This document shows positions 29,204-40,463 of a stretch of DNA of 64,000 nucleotides, one piece after another. The DNA lies in contig JADJSV010000009.1 in the NCBI GenBank assembly GCA_016711505.1, positions 124,001 through 188,000 on the forward strand, given 5' to 3'. The DNA comes from Bacteroidota bacterium (GTDB lineage Bacteria; Bacteroidota; Bacteroidia; AKYH767-A; 2013-40CM-41-45). Under the pieces are notes generated by a model. The model made no database searches and was not told the DNA's origin. It saw only the letters and a program-made list of their open reading frames with translations. Each line of letters opens with the position of its first letter. The stretch's first letter is position 1. The translations under genes were made by a program, and so were the position numbers.

Positions 29204-30524
29204 CTATTCTACAATTATTTTCTTAATTCCATTTCCGGCAAATGATCTATAAGTGACGTAAAAATTACCTTGACTATCCTTAGTTACTCCGTGTGGTTCT
29301 AACGTTCCGATTGTAAACTGGTAGGCTGTAGAAACTAATCCAGCAGGTGTGATCTTCCTGATTGCCCCATTATTTTTATCGGCAATATAAATATCCGATT
29401 TGCTATCTATAAATATTCCCTGTGGATCATTAAATGCTGAAGATGTTCCTTGACCATTAGTAAAACCCGGTGTAAGACTACCTGCAAAAGTTGTAACTAC
29501 TCCGGAAGGGGTTATTTTTCTGATCAAATTATTTTCAGAATCCGTTATGTAAACATTTCCTGATGCGTCCGTAGCGATACCATTTGGACTTAAGAAAGTT
29601 GCTGAACTATCTTGTCCATCAGCGTTGCCGGGAACACCTGTGGCTCCGGCAAAATGTGAAATAGCAAATCCCGATCCGATTCGTATTATTTTGGATATGT
29701 TATATAATCCAGGATTTGTTACGTAAGCAGTTCCGCTATTGTCTCTGGTAAATGCTATACCACCATTTACCGGATTAAGGTCATTACTTGAAAACCAATT
29801 GGAAACATTTCCGACAGGATTTATAGTTCTTATTGCAGAACCATTTTCAGCAACAAAAATAGAATTGCTATTATCAACATAAATAAAGGAAGGATCGTTA
29901 AAACTTGCATTAGTTCCTGTTCCATTTGAATTTCCCGGTGAAAATGCGCAACCTGCAAGCATACATGGTGAATAACCATCATTCTTATCTAGTTTGAAAA
30001 TACAATTCAAACCAAAATCGCTAAAATAAACATTTTCAGACGCATCAAGGGCAATGCCTCTTGGTTCTATATAATTCATGGTAAAACAGTCAGGAGTACT
30101 TCCACAGGGAGGTACGGAATGAACATCACCGATTTCAACTACAGTATATCGATATATATATGTAAACAGTGGTGAAGTTCCGAAGTGTGTTAGCTCCGCA
30201 TCAAGATCAACAGTAACTGCTCCACTACCACATCCCTTAGGGACTTTCACAATTATCTGATTTTGGTTTCCACTGACGATTGAATCTGCGTCAACGAGAA
30301 CTCCATTTATTTTTATAATGTTTGACTGTGGATCGGAAGAAAAATTAATTCCAGTTATCGTCAGATTTTCATATGCATGCGCCTGTGCCGGACTAATTGC
30401 AGTTACGGATGGACAATTAGGACAATCATCAGAATCAGAATCATCTTTCTTGCATGAGCTGATCAACTATAAAAAACATACATGCAAATAATATAAACCC
30501 ATCCCTTATCTTATTTCGTTTCAT
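29204..30524 (-). CDS. TIG-NHL lipoprotein A
   Basis: The lipoprotein signal begins at the ATG 30524 (MKRNKIRDGF...) and, after one indel near 30465, reaches the lipobox L-I-S-S-C followed by KKDDSDSDDCPNCPSV. A TIG/IPT domain comes next (about 25-110; LTITGINFSS, IIKINGVLVD, KGCGSGAVTVD), then five or six NHL propeller blades with GIALDASENVYFSD, GIATDASGNVYITD and IRKITPSGVVTTFAG-type repeats. Extra Cys pairs (VPPCG...DC and CMLAGC) are conserved in the paralogues. Asp residues after the Cys may favour retention or surface sorting. It is probably a periplasmic or surface binding protein; the ligand is unknown. It is the last of five tandem copies. Confidence 0.8.
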
Positions 30525-30574
30525 TTCAAACTTGTTTATTAATATTGTATTCGATTTATAATTTGTTAATCTAT

Positions 30575-31921
30575 CTAAATTTTGAGAGTATAATTTATTT
30601 TTTCAACTATAATTTTTTTCACCCCGCTGTTACCGGATGTGAATGTTACATAAAAATTTCCCTCACTATCCTGCGTAATTCCATTTGGCTTTGGACTATT
30701 CATTCCTAAGGTAAATTGATAAACCGTTGAAACAAATCCTGAAGGAGTTAATTTTCGGATCGAACTATTTTCATGATCTGCGACATAAATATTATTATTT
30801 CGATCGATGAACAATCCTAACGGCCTGTTAAAAGAAGCGAGATTACCTTGTCCATTTGAAGAACCCGGCAAAGTACTTCCTGCCAATGTGCTGACAACAC
30901 CTGCGGGGCTGATTTTCTTATCAGATTGTTTTTTGTGTCAGATACAAATACATTTTCCTATGTTGTCGACCACAATTCCTGTCGGGCTATAAAAACTTGC
31001 AGTAGTATCAGGTCCATCGGCATAACCGGAATCATTTAATGAACCGGCGAATTGGGTATGTGAAAAGATACCGCCAGAATGATTTATCTTCCAAATAGAA
31101 TGTGATGAAGGATTTGTAACATAAGCAATTTCTGAATTATTCTGAAGAAAAGCAATTGCCCCTCCTGCCATATTTAAATCATTATTACTATACCAAGGTG
31201 CTACCGTGCCAAAAGATGTTACTGTCCTGATGGCCGTCCCATTTTCCGGAACAAACATTGTCCCATCACTGTTTATTGCTATGAATGAAGGTGAGTCCAT
31301 AGACGCTTGGGTTCCCGAACCGTTAGTGCTTCCCTGTCCACAACCTGCTACCAGGCAAGGATCATAACTACTGTTCTTCTCCAGTTGAAAGATTTGATGT
31401 AATCCGGCATCTGAAAAAAACACATTCTCATTTTGGTCAAGAACAATTCCCATTGATCTTTGAAATCCACTTGACGGACAACTACTGGATCCTGAAGCGC
31501 AGGGCATAACACTTAATCCTGTTCCTCCAATATCAATTGCAGTATATCTGAATAGATAATTAAACTGAGGTGGAGATCCAAAATTTGTAAGTTCTGCATC
31601 TAAATCTACTGTTACACTTCCGCTGCCACAACGTTTTGGAACTTTCACTATCAATTGCGTTTCACTTCCACTTAAAATAGAATCAGGGTTAACCTGAACA
31701 CCATTGATCTTTACAATATTTGATTGCAGATCGGAAGAAAAATTTGTTCCTGTAATTGTCAGTATGTCATAACCGTAAGCTTGGGTCGGGCTAATCGAAA
31801 TAACTGAAGGACAATTTGGACATTCTTCATCCGTTTCCTTTTTCTTACAGGAATTTAGAAAAACCAATAACGCTAATGAATACAAAAGTACTAGTGTATA
31901 TTTTGCTCTCGTTGCTTTCAT
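30575..31921 (-). CDS. TIG-NHL lipoprotein B (frameshifted)
   Basis: The signal peptide ends in the lipobox FLNSC, followed by KKKETDEECPNCPSV. The TIG domain (LTITGTNFSS, VPKRCGSGSVTVD) and NHL blades (SMGIVLDQNENVFFSD, TGIVVDNIGK) follow, and after a one-base break near 30920 the last two blades continue to KKIIVEKINYTLKI. The whole is about 447 residues. Sequence and layout match copy A block by block, including CLVAGC. It lies nine bases downstream of copy C, so the copies are co-transcribed. Confidence 0.8.
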
Positions 31922-31930
31922 TTTCGTGAT

Positions 31931-33254
31931 TTAATTCAATATAATTTTTTTTACGCCATTTAAAGAATCAGAAGTATAGGTCAGATAAAAATTTCCTTGC
32001 CTGTCTTGCACCACACTATTTGGTTTAACATCAGACATAGAATTCGAAAATTGATAGACTGTGGTTACCATACCTGAAGTAGTTACTTTTCTGATGGCCC
32101 CGTTAGTTTTGTCAGCTACAAATATTTCATCTTGTTCATTTATAAATAAACCGCAAGGACCGTTAAATGCTGCTGCGGCACCTTGTCCGTTAATAAAACC
32201 GCTGTTAAATCTTCCTGCAATTGTTGTGACATAACCTCCTGGAGTAATTTTTCTTATTGTATTATTAATCATATCGGACACATAAATATTTCCCACACGA
32301 TCCACAACCATTCCTGTTGGTGTACCAAAGGTTGACAAACTATCGGGTCCGTCACTATTTCCTGGGTCACCAGTGCCTGCAAATGGAACAACGACATAAG
32401 TATTACCTATTCGACTAATTTTCATTATTTTAGGGAATCCTGTTTTGCAAGCATAAAGTATATTTGGATTATATCTGTCAAATGCGAGACCTCTTAATCC
32501 CGATAAAGAATTGTTCATTACAAAATTTCCTACTGTACCATTTGGAGAAATGGACCGTATAGTATTCCCGTATTCAGAAGCAAATAAATTATTATTGTTA
32601 TCTATTGTAAAAAAGTACGGACTCTCAAATGAAGCTGAGGTTCCATTTCCATTTGCATGTCCTTGAGTACCTCCACAGCCGGCAAACATACATGGATTAT
32701 AATTATCACTTGCATCAAGCTTGTAAATGCAATTTGCGTAAGTATCCGAAAAATAAACATTCTCCGATTGATCAAGTCCAATGCCATTTGGATATAGATA
32801 AATTCCCACCACACATGCAGACCCTGCACCGCAAGGAAGAATGTTGTTTCCTGTTCCGCCTATGTCAATAACAGAATAGGTATACAAATAAGTAAACTCA
32901 GGCGGAGTTCCAAAATTTGTGAGTTCTCGCATCCACGTCGACTGTAACTTTTCCGCTTCCACAGAGTCTAGGCACTTTCACAATCAATTCCGAAGTGCTT
33001 CCGCTCCAATATTGAATCAGGTCAATCTGAAATACCGTTAATTTTACAATATTAGATTGTGGATCCGAAGAAAAATTATTTCCTGTAATAGTCAATTGAT
33101 CAAAACCGTGAGCACTCGTAGGACTGATCGCCGTTACTGTTGGACAATTAGGACATTCGTCATCTGTGTCCTTTTTTTTGCAAGAATTTAAAAATATTCC
33201 TGCAATAACTAATAATAATAAAAAAAATTTAGAATCTGCTCTTAATAGTCTCAT
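31931..33254 (-). CDS. TIG-NHL lipoprotein C (frameshifted)
   Basis: It starts with a lipoprotein signal (FLNSC) and the KKKDTDDECPNCPTV spacer. The TIG domain is interrupted near 32940: the first frame ends after VTVDVDA and the second resumes at ELTNFGTPPEF, an insertion of one base. Five NHL blades follow (NGIGLDQSENVYFSD, TGMVVDRVGNIYVSD, CGLFINEQDEIFVAD), ending in NGVKKIILN. The CMFAGCG motif shared by the paralogues is present. About 440 residues. Confidence 0.8.
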
Positions 33255-33285
33255 TTTTATTTTTAGATTTTATACTAATTCAGAA

Positions 33286-34593
33286 TTATTTTTTTAACTC
33301 CGCATTACTATTCGATTTATAAGTAACATAAAAATTTCCTTGTTTATCTTTTATTACTCCGGTCGGTTTTACATCTGACAAAGTACCTGTAAACTGATAC
33401 ACCGTCGTTACAATACCTGTAGTTGTCACTTTTCTGATTGCACTGTTAATCCTGTCTGCAACGAAAATATCTTCATTCTCATCTATAAATAATCCTCGAG
33501 GAAAATTAAATGCTGCTTCATCTCCAGTGCCATTAGCGAATCCCGCAACAGTTGATCCTGCCAAGGTTGTCACCATTCCGGCTGAGGTTATCTTTCTAAT
33601 GGTATTATTGGCAGCATCTGCAACATAAATATTTCCTGAACGATCTGTTACAAGACCTTCCGGTTGGTAAAAACTTGCAGAGTTACCTTGACCGTTCGCA
33701 TGACCTATGTTTCCATATGAGCCTGCAAAAAATGTAATATCAAAATTATTTCCAACTTTAAGTATTTTCCAAATCCCGCGACTTAGAAGATCACTAGCAT
33801 ATGATATATCAGGATTACTTTTATCAAATGTAAATGCAGTCAGTGTTTGAAAACTGGGATTTGTACACCAACGGCTAGATTGACCATTTGGACTTACACT
33901 TCGAATACTATCAGTTGCTTCAGGAACATACAATGTATTATTAATATCTAAAGTAAAAAAGTACGGCCTATTAAACCGACTTGATGTACCATTCGAATAT
34001 ATCCGACCTTGTGTATCAGCACACCCGGCAAACATACATGGGCTATAATTATTTCCTGCATCGAGCTTATAAATACAAAACTCGTCCGAGAAAAAAACAT
34101 TTCCTGACTGGTCCATTCCTATACCAAATGGATATGAGTACCCAGTCGAATTACAGACAGGAGTATTACCACATGGCTGAACATTTACGCCTGAGCCTCC
34201 AATGTCAATGACTGAATAAAAATAATCATAAATAAAATTGAGGAGCAGTTCCATAATGAGTAAGTTCCGCATCAAGGTCAACTGATACCGGACCACTGCC
34301 ACATAGTCTGGGAATTTTTACAAACAACTCCGTTTTGCTTCCACTTAAAATAGAATCCGGTGAATTACTATTCCATTTATTTTAACAATATTTGAATGAA
34401 AGTCATCAGCGAAATTACTACCGACAATTTTTATTGTATCCAGTCCTTTTGCATGATTAGGAAAAATGCCGGTTACAGATGGGCAATTAGGGCAATCATC
34501 AGCATTGTCCTTTTTATCACAAGAAACTAAAACAATACTATAAAACAATACTATTAAAACGGACAAGTTAAGTTTAGTAAATTTTAATTTCAT
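33286..34593 (-). CDS. TIG-NHL lipoprotein D (two frameshifts)
   Basis: The signal peptide ends VLVSC, followed by DKKDNADDCPNCPSV. The TIG domain breaks after KINGIVI (near 34360), resumes in another frame (SPDSILSG, RLCGSGPVSVDLDAELTHYG) and breaks again before DYFYSVIDIGGSG near 34240. The NHL blades are intact (FGIGMDQSGNVFFSD, EGLVTDRSGNIYVAD, IRKVTTTGIVTTVYQF), with the CMFAGC motif. Two single-base indels within 120 bases fit poor consensus quality more than decay, since the rest is well conserved. Confidence 0.8.
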
Positions 34594-34728
34594 ATAAATT
34601 TTATTAATATTTTAAACTTCATTTTATAATTTTTGCAATACAGCACTCATATACTTAATAACGTGTTATCCCTTTCTTTCAATTATTAATGAAATTTTTC
34701 CATCAAATCTCTCTATGAATTTTACTAT

Positions 34729-36049
34729 TTATTCGAATTGAATCTTTCTGATACAATGATTACCTGAATCTAAAACAAATAAAATATTTCTATTATTATC
34801 ATATGCTAAACCTAACGAGTTATTGAATCTAACCTGTTGCGGATCCTGACTTTCCACATACCCAGGATCATCGCTTGAACCCATGAAATTAATTGTTTTT
34901 CCGGTAGAAATATCGATTTGTCTAATGGAATGTTTAAATGCATCTATGAAATAAAGGTAACCGTCGCCATATACAAGTTGGTCGGGAATGGAAACTTGAA
35001 CAGGGAATGGACTGTTTACACTTCCCGATACCCCGTTTCCAACTACAGTTCCAACTGTGCCACTATTTAATAGTTTTCTGATATAATAAATATCTGATAT
35101 ATAAATATTTTTAGTTTCATCCATCGCAAGTTTAGATGGATATTGAAATAGAGCAAGATCAGCAAGACCATCCAAATAACCTACAGCTGCCTGCCCCGCA
35201 ATTGTTGAAACCATTCCTTGTGGTGTAATTTTACGAATGAACGCGTTAGAAGATCCATCCGGATCACATACATACAAATTATTTTCCTGGTCAGATATAA
35301 TTCCAAGCGGCGCATAGAACTTTGCAGAATTTGATAAACCATCTACATGCCCAGAAGATGAAACGTCACCTGCTACTAGTATTGGAGAAATACTTTGAAG
35401 AGCAATTGGTAACTCTAAAAATTGCATGTTGCCAACATGTAAATAATTCGCCTCCTGCATTGATTCCCAGATTATTTAATGTGAATCCCAAAGGAACTTC
35501 AAATGTAGATGCTGTCAATCCATCAGGGTTTATTTTCCGGATTTTATTATCTTCACAAGTATAGAGTACATTTGTACTTTGATCAATTACAAGTTCACGA
35601 GTATTGGAAAACTGAACAGGGTTATCTTGTGAAACTGTAGCGGTAGGAGAACCAGCAAATAATGAAATTGTAACTCTTTTCAAGTATTTAAAAATTATAT
35701 TTTCAGATGAAAAAAGTTCACTGTCATAAAAAACTTTCACCACTCCTGTGCCACATGCTTTAGGAACACGTGCTCTTACCTCTGTATCCGAAACGACTTC
35801 TATGCTATCAGAATCTACTACAACACCATTAAATGAAACTGTAATTGGTCCTTCATCTGTTTTTTGGAGATTTGACCCTTGAATTGAAATCCAATCTTGA
35901 TGATATCCTTCCTCGGGTAAAATTTTTGAAATCTTAGGACAATTAGGACAATCAGTATCATCCTCGTCTTTTTTACATGAAGAATTTATCAGCACGATTA
36001 ATGTGATAATAAATATAATTTTGTTCGCTGAAGTATATCGAAAGTTCAT
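34729..36049 (-). CDS. TIG-NHL lipoprotein E, divergent copy (frameshifted)
   Basis: The signal ends INSSC with the spacer KKDEDDTDCPNCPKI. The TIG domain (WISIQGSNLQ, VPKACGTGVVKV) and NHL blades (LGIISDQENNLYVCD, KLAMDETKNIYISD, LAYDNNRNILFVLD) are present, joined across a one-base break near 35400-35460. It is the most divergent of the five clustered copies: the conserved PCG...C and CMxAGC cysteines are missing and the blades carry other loops. It is first in the row, just behind the two peptidase-like genes. Confidence 0.78.
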
Positions 36050-36135
36050 TAGTTAGTCTGAAGGAGTTTAATTTATTAGAGTGTTGTTTTCTTGTTTATT
36101 CCTAACAATGATTATTGAAGAAATCCTTGTATTAA

Positions 36136-37093
36136 TTAATTGCCTGGTGCTTCACATCCTGTAGGTCCAAATTGAAAATGAAAGTGATTAACATGAGCAG
36201 CTCTAACGCCACCTTCAGGAGTATCAGGATGTAACACCATTCCACCTTTTAATGGAACACCGGAATCCATATACCTAGCTGCAATTTCTTCATCACTCAA
36301 TTCATTGTCCTGGTGTCCTGGCAAAATAGAACATTGAAATAAAGACCAGTTATATGCATCTCTGAAAAAGGAATAGGGCAAACCATCAGACTCTTCAAGT
36401 CTGTATGTAATTTGTCCATCAACAAATTTTTCAGGATGTTTATTTCCCCAGTCATTGTTCACTCGAATTACTCTCTCTCCATTCTGATCTTTACAACAAT
36501 TCCGGAAAAATCAATGCCCTCCCTGTATTGTGGCAATCTAAAGGATTCGTTCCACCTTGACCTATACCGGCAGTATGAAGTTCTACGATTTCACAATTGT
36601 TAGCTGGACCCCAAGTTACTTGTAGCCAAGAAGTAAATTTATACAAGAACAACAGCATCCTTGCATCAACATTATGTATAGCTGATGCAGAAAGTTCGTT
36701 TTGAAATGCAGCAATATCAGTTGCATCATGAATATTAAAATAATCATTGCCATAATGATGGGCAACACTCATTTTAATAAGTTTAATCAGAATTCCGTTA
36801 ATAATATTATCAGCTAAGTTGATTGTTTTATAAACAGACTTGCCATTTTTTACAGAAAGATTTGCGGAATTATCAATAAAATCGCCTACAACAAATGGAG
36901 GATTCTCGAATCCTGCTAAATAGTTTACTACATCTACCACCTGAGTATATGAAAGATCGCGTGTTCGAGAAGCATCACTGATGTAAGTTGCGTATTTCGA
37001 AACCCCACTTGATTCGCTATAGTTATTTACTATGTCCTGCGACCGAGTTATTGTAGAAGATATTATAAGCAAAAAAGTTAGGCCAAATTTCAT
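36136..37093 (-). CDS. Secreted M15/VanY-like putative metallopeptidase (frameshifted)
   Basis: A signal peptide (MKFGLTFLLIISSTITRS) starts at 37093. The N-terminal half is helical. Around the frame break near 36480 the sequence DCHNTGRALIFPE and, near the end, AAHVNHFHFQFGPTGCE resemble the HxxGRAxDF and HxHxQ zinc-site motifs of M15/VanY-like peptidases, with a SFFRDAYNW segment between. About 315 residues in all. The gene starts just after the stop of the papain-like gene. The family call is tentative; peptidoglycan or protein cleavage outside the cell is inferred. Confidence 0.55.
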
Positions 37094-37097
37094 TTGA

Positions 37098-37697
37098 CTA
37101 ATTTTGCTTATATAAAACATATAATCTATCATTCTCACCATCTTTAGCTTTCCATAAAGTCTGATCCATAAATCCTAATTTTTCCATTGCAGCCATAAGA
37201 TCAGTAAATGTCATAGAGCCCGAAACTCCCTTCTCAGGTGGCCAAGGATCAAGATAGTGTACAATTGTTCCATCTGCAGTTCCATCACCTTTCATTCCTT
37301 TTACTAAAATTGCATGTGCACCGCCACCACCATTCTCCATTATAAAAACCACAGGACCGCCAACACTGGTTAATAGATCAGCGAAACCTTGTACTCCGTA
37401 ACATTGAGGATAATCAAACGACAAACCAAGCAACTCTCCTACATCTTTTGTGTCCTTAGGATAAAGGCCAGATGAAATATCCACTTTAGGCAATGCTTCG
37501 CTAACATCTTTCTTAATGGATTCTACCGTTACAGATGTTTTAGTACTGTAACTTAAAACCATAGCTGATGATGCAGCCCAACAAGTATTATTATCAATCT
37601 GAGGGGTGAGATAAACTTCATAATCAATATCTATATTCTGAGAATTGACGTGATTATTAATTAAAATAAAGCCGAGTAAAAATAGAACTTTTTTCAT
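37098..37697 (-). CDS. Secreted papain-like cysteine peptidase
   Basis: The intact 199-residue protein has a signal peptide (MKKVLFLLGFILINNHVNSQ) and then a papain-fold core similar to the C39/C70 (AvrRpt2-like) families: catalytic Cys in QIDNNTCWAASSAMVL near 34-48, His in GGGAHAILVKGM near 127-138, and Asn/Asp in IVHYLDPWPP near 150. The length fits a single catalytic domain. The protein would act in the periplasm or outside the cell. It sits between the P-family genes and the M15-like gene on the same strand and may process these exported proteins or serve as an effector; neither is shown. Confidence 0.75.
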   Translation of the reverse strand: MKKVLFLLGFILINNHVNSQNIDIDYEVYLTPQIDNNTCWAASSAMVLSYSTKTSVTVESIKKDVSEALPKVDISSGLYPKDTKDVGELLGLSFDYPQCYGVQGFADLLTSVGGPVVFIMENGGGGAHAILVKGMKGDGTADGTIVHYLDPWPPEKGVSGSMTFTDLMAAMEKLGFMDQTLWKAKDGENDRLYVLYKQN

Positions 37698-37751
37698 AGT
37701 GTGGTTTTTTGTGTGTTATTGTTTAAGAGTGATCATAAAATGCAATTTATT

Positions 37752-37804
37752 AATTAAATTAATAATATTAATAAATTATAATAATTAATATTATTAATTT
37801 AATT
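37752..37804. repeat. Perfect 21-bp AT-only inverted repeat
   Basis: Two 21-base arms (37752-37772 and 37784-37804), made only of A and T, are exact reverse complements around an 11-base loop. They lie in the 154-base gap between P5 and the papain-like gene. A transcript here would fold into a long AU hairpin, possibly an mRNA-stability or processing element, a weak terminator, or a protein-binding palindrome. Confidence 0.75.
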
Positions 37805-37851
37805 CCAAATCTATTAAAATACCTGTTTAATGTTGTTAAAAACCAAATAAA

Positions 37852-40456
37852 TCACTTTCTTGGAAGAGCATCTACATATAGAAGATTTCCTTTAGCAGCC
37901 TTTCGACCGCTTTCTATATTAGAATTATCATTCAACAACCAGTTTATTTCGTATTCGTAAGCCGGACTATTCTTGAGTTGTGCAAAGTCAATTTCAGTAG
38001 CAAGCATATCTTTGGAAGGTACCAAAGTAACTTGTTTCACCTGCTCCTGCCCTCCAAGACTATAAAAAATTCTGACATCAATCACTCTGACATCCTGTTC
38101 AGCAAGTCGTGCAGAATCCGCTTCAATTTTAACTGATCTGCGAATTAAAGGCGGAGTAAGCGTAATTGCTGCTTGAGTAGTAGGTGTCCATGCACTATCT
38201 ATTGTACCCCCACCAAAAAAAGCTCCATTGAATCTTATATTCATAATCAAGCCATTTTTACGGTCTGCATCACCCGGCATCCAGCCGTACATAACACGGA
38301 AATTATTTCCCATTGTATTAAAGTTCACTCTGTCAACTCTTATATCGTCAGTAGTAATATCTCCTTTGGGATGTTTCTTCCGGATTGCAAGTGTTACATA
38401 ATTAATATACTGCTCGAAATCTTTAGTATCGCCATCCACAAAAGTTGTGATTTCACGCTGAACATATAATGGGTCCCATAAATTAATTTCACGGAAACAT
38501 TCAGCACAGTCTATCTTACCAATATTTCCGGAAAAAACTTCCGGAAGAGAGGTTGTAAAATAATGTTTTGCACTTGCAGTATATTTACCTTGGTGCTTAA
38601 TACTTTTTGTCTGGTAGACCGCAGAAACTTTTATTGATTTTAATAAATTTAGTCCCAACCCTACGGGAGTCATACTGAGTTGCCGCTGTTGTAGCTGCTC
38701 TAATACAGCTGATGTTACAGCTCCGGCAGTTTCTCCGGCAACTTGTGCAGTAGAATTGCCTGATGAATTGGAATTCTGCGAGCTGTTACGTGGCTGCGTT
38801 TGAGTTGCTCCGGAAGAAGACGAGGAAGCAGTTTGTGTCGTTCCCGACTGAGCAGAATTTTGTGAAGTCGAACTTTGAGAATTTGATGACGCTGGCTGCA
38901 GAACAGGTGGCGGATTTTGCGGATCAGGTTTTTCAGGTGAAGTTTGCGTACCAGGTGATGTAGATGATGGAGATACGGAACGCGGATTTAGAGGATCCGG
39001 TTTACCTGCTGACTCTTGTGTATTTGATGATGACGATGTCGCAGAAGGAGTAGTATTTTGCGGATCGGGTTTATCTGAGGAAGATGTAGAAGCAGGAGCA
39101 GAAGAGTCTGGCCAAGGGTCTTGTGGACGATCTCTTTCTTTTGTAATCGTCGTAGAACTTTTTGAAGGATCTGAAGCTAATTTTGAAATGGGGGAATTTG
39201 CAGTTCCCTGCTGAGCGCTATTTCCCTCTTTAGCAGGTAACGAATTTGATGTAGTTGATGTACTATTTTTTTCAGAAACATTTTCCTTTTTAACAGGCTG
39301 AGAAGAAGAGGGCGGTAATGCCACCTCCTGAAGGCTTAGGGATATCCTTTGGTTTTGAAACAGAAGCGGGTTGATTCCCGCCTGAATTCTGCGCACCACT
39401 ATTGCGTTCTTCTCGAGCAGGAGTAGACGCTCTTGATGGTTCAGGTTTATCTGATAAACTCTTAGAAGCATAGTCAAAAAGTGCATTGCTATTCTTATTC
39501 ACATCATCCAGCATACTTTTTCCACCTGCATAAGACGGCTTTGAGAGTGCATCCCATTTTGCTCCTTGCTCACTACCAAAGGATGTAAAGCACATATCAA
39601 TTAATTTGTTTTCAATTGTAGACATAACCTTTTCCATTGCCTGATCCTCGCCGATCATCGTCACTCTGATTGCTCCCGATTCTTTCAATTCTTGAGTTGT
39701 CTTATTGATCTCAGCAGAAAATATTGGCATTCCAAAAGCACCTTGAAATGTTTCGTGATTATATATCTTTGAAAAATCCATTTCAATTGAGAATTCAACC
39801 GGACTTTGATAACCGGCAATTATCATGTCCAGAGTAATTGAAACAGGCGGAGTTGGCATCTTCATCATCTCCCATAAAATTTTTGCATTCTTTTTATCAA
39901 GGATCATTGAAACAGCAATATTGTCGCCTTCAAGTATTGGAGCTTTTCCTACACCTAAGACATTTACTTTCTGCTGTTCTTCAGGCATGAAAGAAACCAG
40001 ACTTACCGTACCACTGCGATAAATTACCGGTCCCATAATTTTTGCTTCCGGATTTAAACGCTTTGCAACACTTTCCGCCTTTCGTTTTTCAGCATCACTT
40101 ACATGAAGGCCAACCAGAAAGTGAACTATACCTCCACCATCAGCTTGAATTTCTGATTTGTTCTGATTCGTTTCACTGAGTTTGTTTTCTACAAATCGAA
40201 GAAATGAAAACCTTGGTTTACCTTCAGGATCTAAAGCAATACTTATTTTGTTTGGCAGATAATAGTATTCATTTGACTCTCCTTTAATAGAAAAAGAACG
40301 GAATAATTTCAGATCACCTGCATCTACAGGTTTATCAAGTAAGATTCTTTGGGAAAACTCTTTTCCTTTATCTTGTGCGCTTCCTCTCTCCAAATCAATA
40401 ATCAATAATAAAAGCAGAAGTGTAAACGCGAATAGACGTATTGTATATTTTTTCAT
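37852..40456 (-). CDS. Secreted P-family protein P5 with Ser/Pro-rich linker (frameshifted)
   Basis: About 868 residues after joining two frames near 39320. Signal peptide to about residue 27. The N-domain (30 to about 330) has the P-family marks YYYLPNKISIALDPEGKPRFSFLRFV, GGGIVHFLV, IMGPVIYRSGTVSLVSF, GKAPILEGDNIAVSM and PPVSITLDM. A 170-residue low-complexity Ser/Thr/Pro/Gln linker follows, with repeated KPDPxN units. The C-domain holds the second family block: SGNIGKIDCAECFREINLWDPLYVQREI, VDGDTKDFEQYINYVTLAIRKKH and ITLTPPLIRRSVKIEAD. No catalytic motif is seen and I do not recognise the family. It is probably exported; the linker suggests a stalk between two folded parts. Confidence 0.72.
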
Positions 40457-40463
40457 CTTACTT

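Noticed and set aside
29204..36049. CRISPR-like or phase-variable repeat array
   Set aside because: The repeats are gene-sized paralogues with divergent DNA, no short direct repeats with spacers, and frame breaks at different places in each copy.
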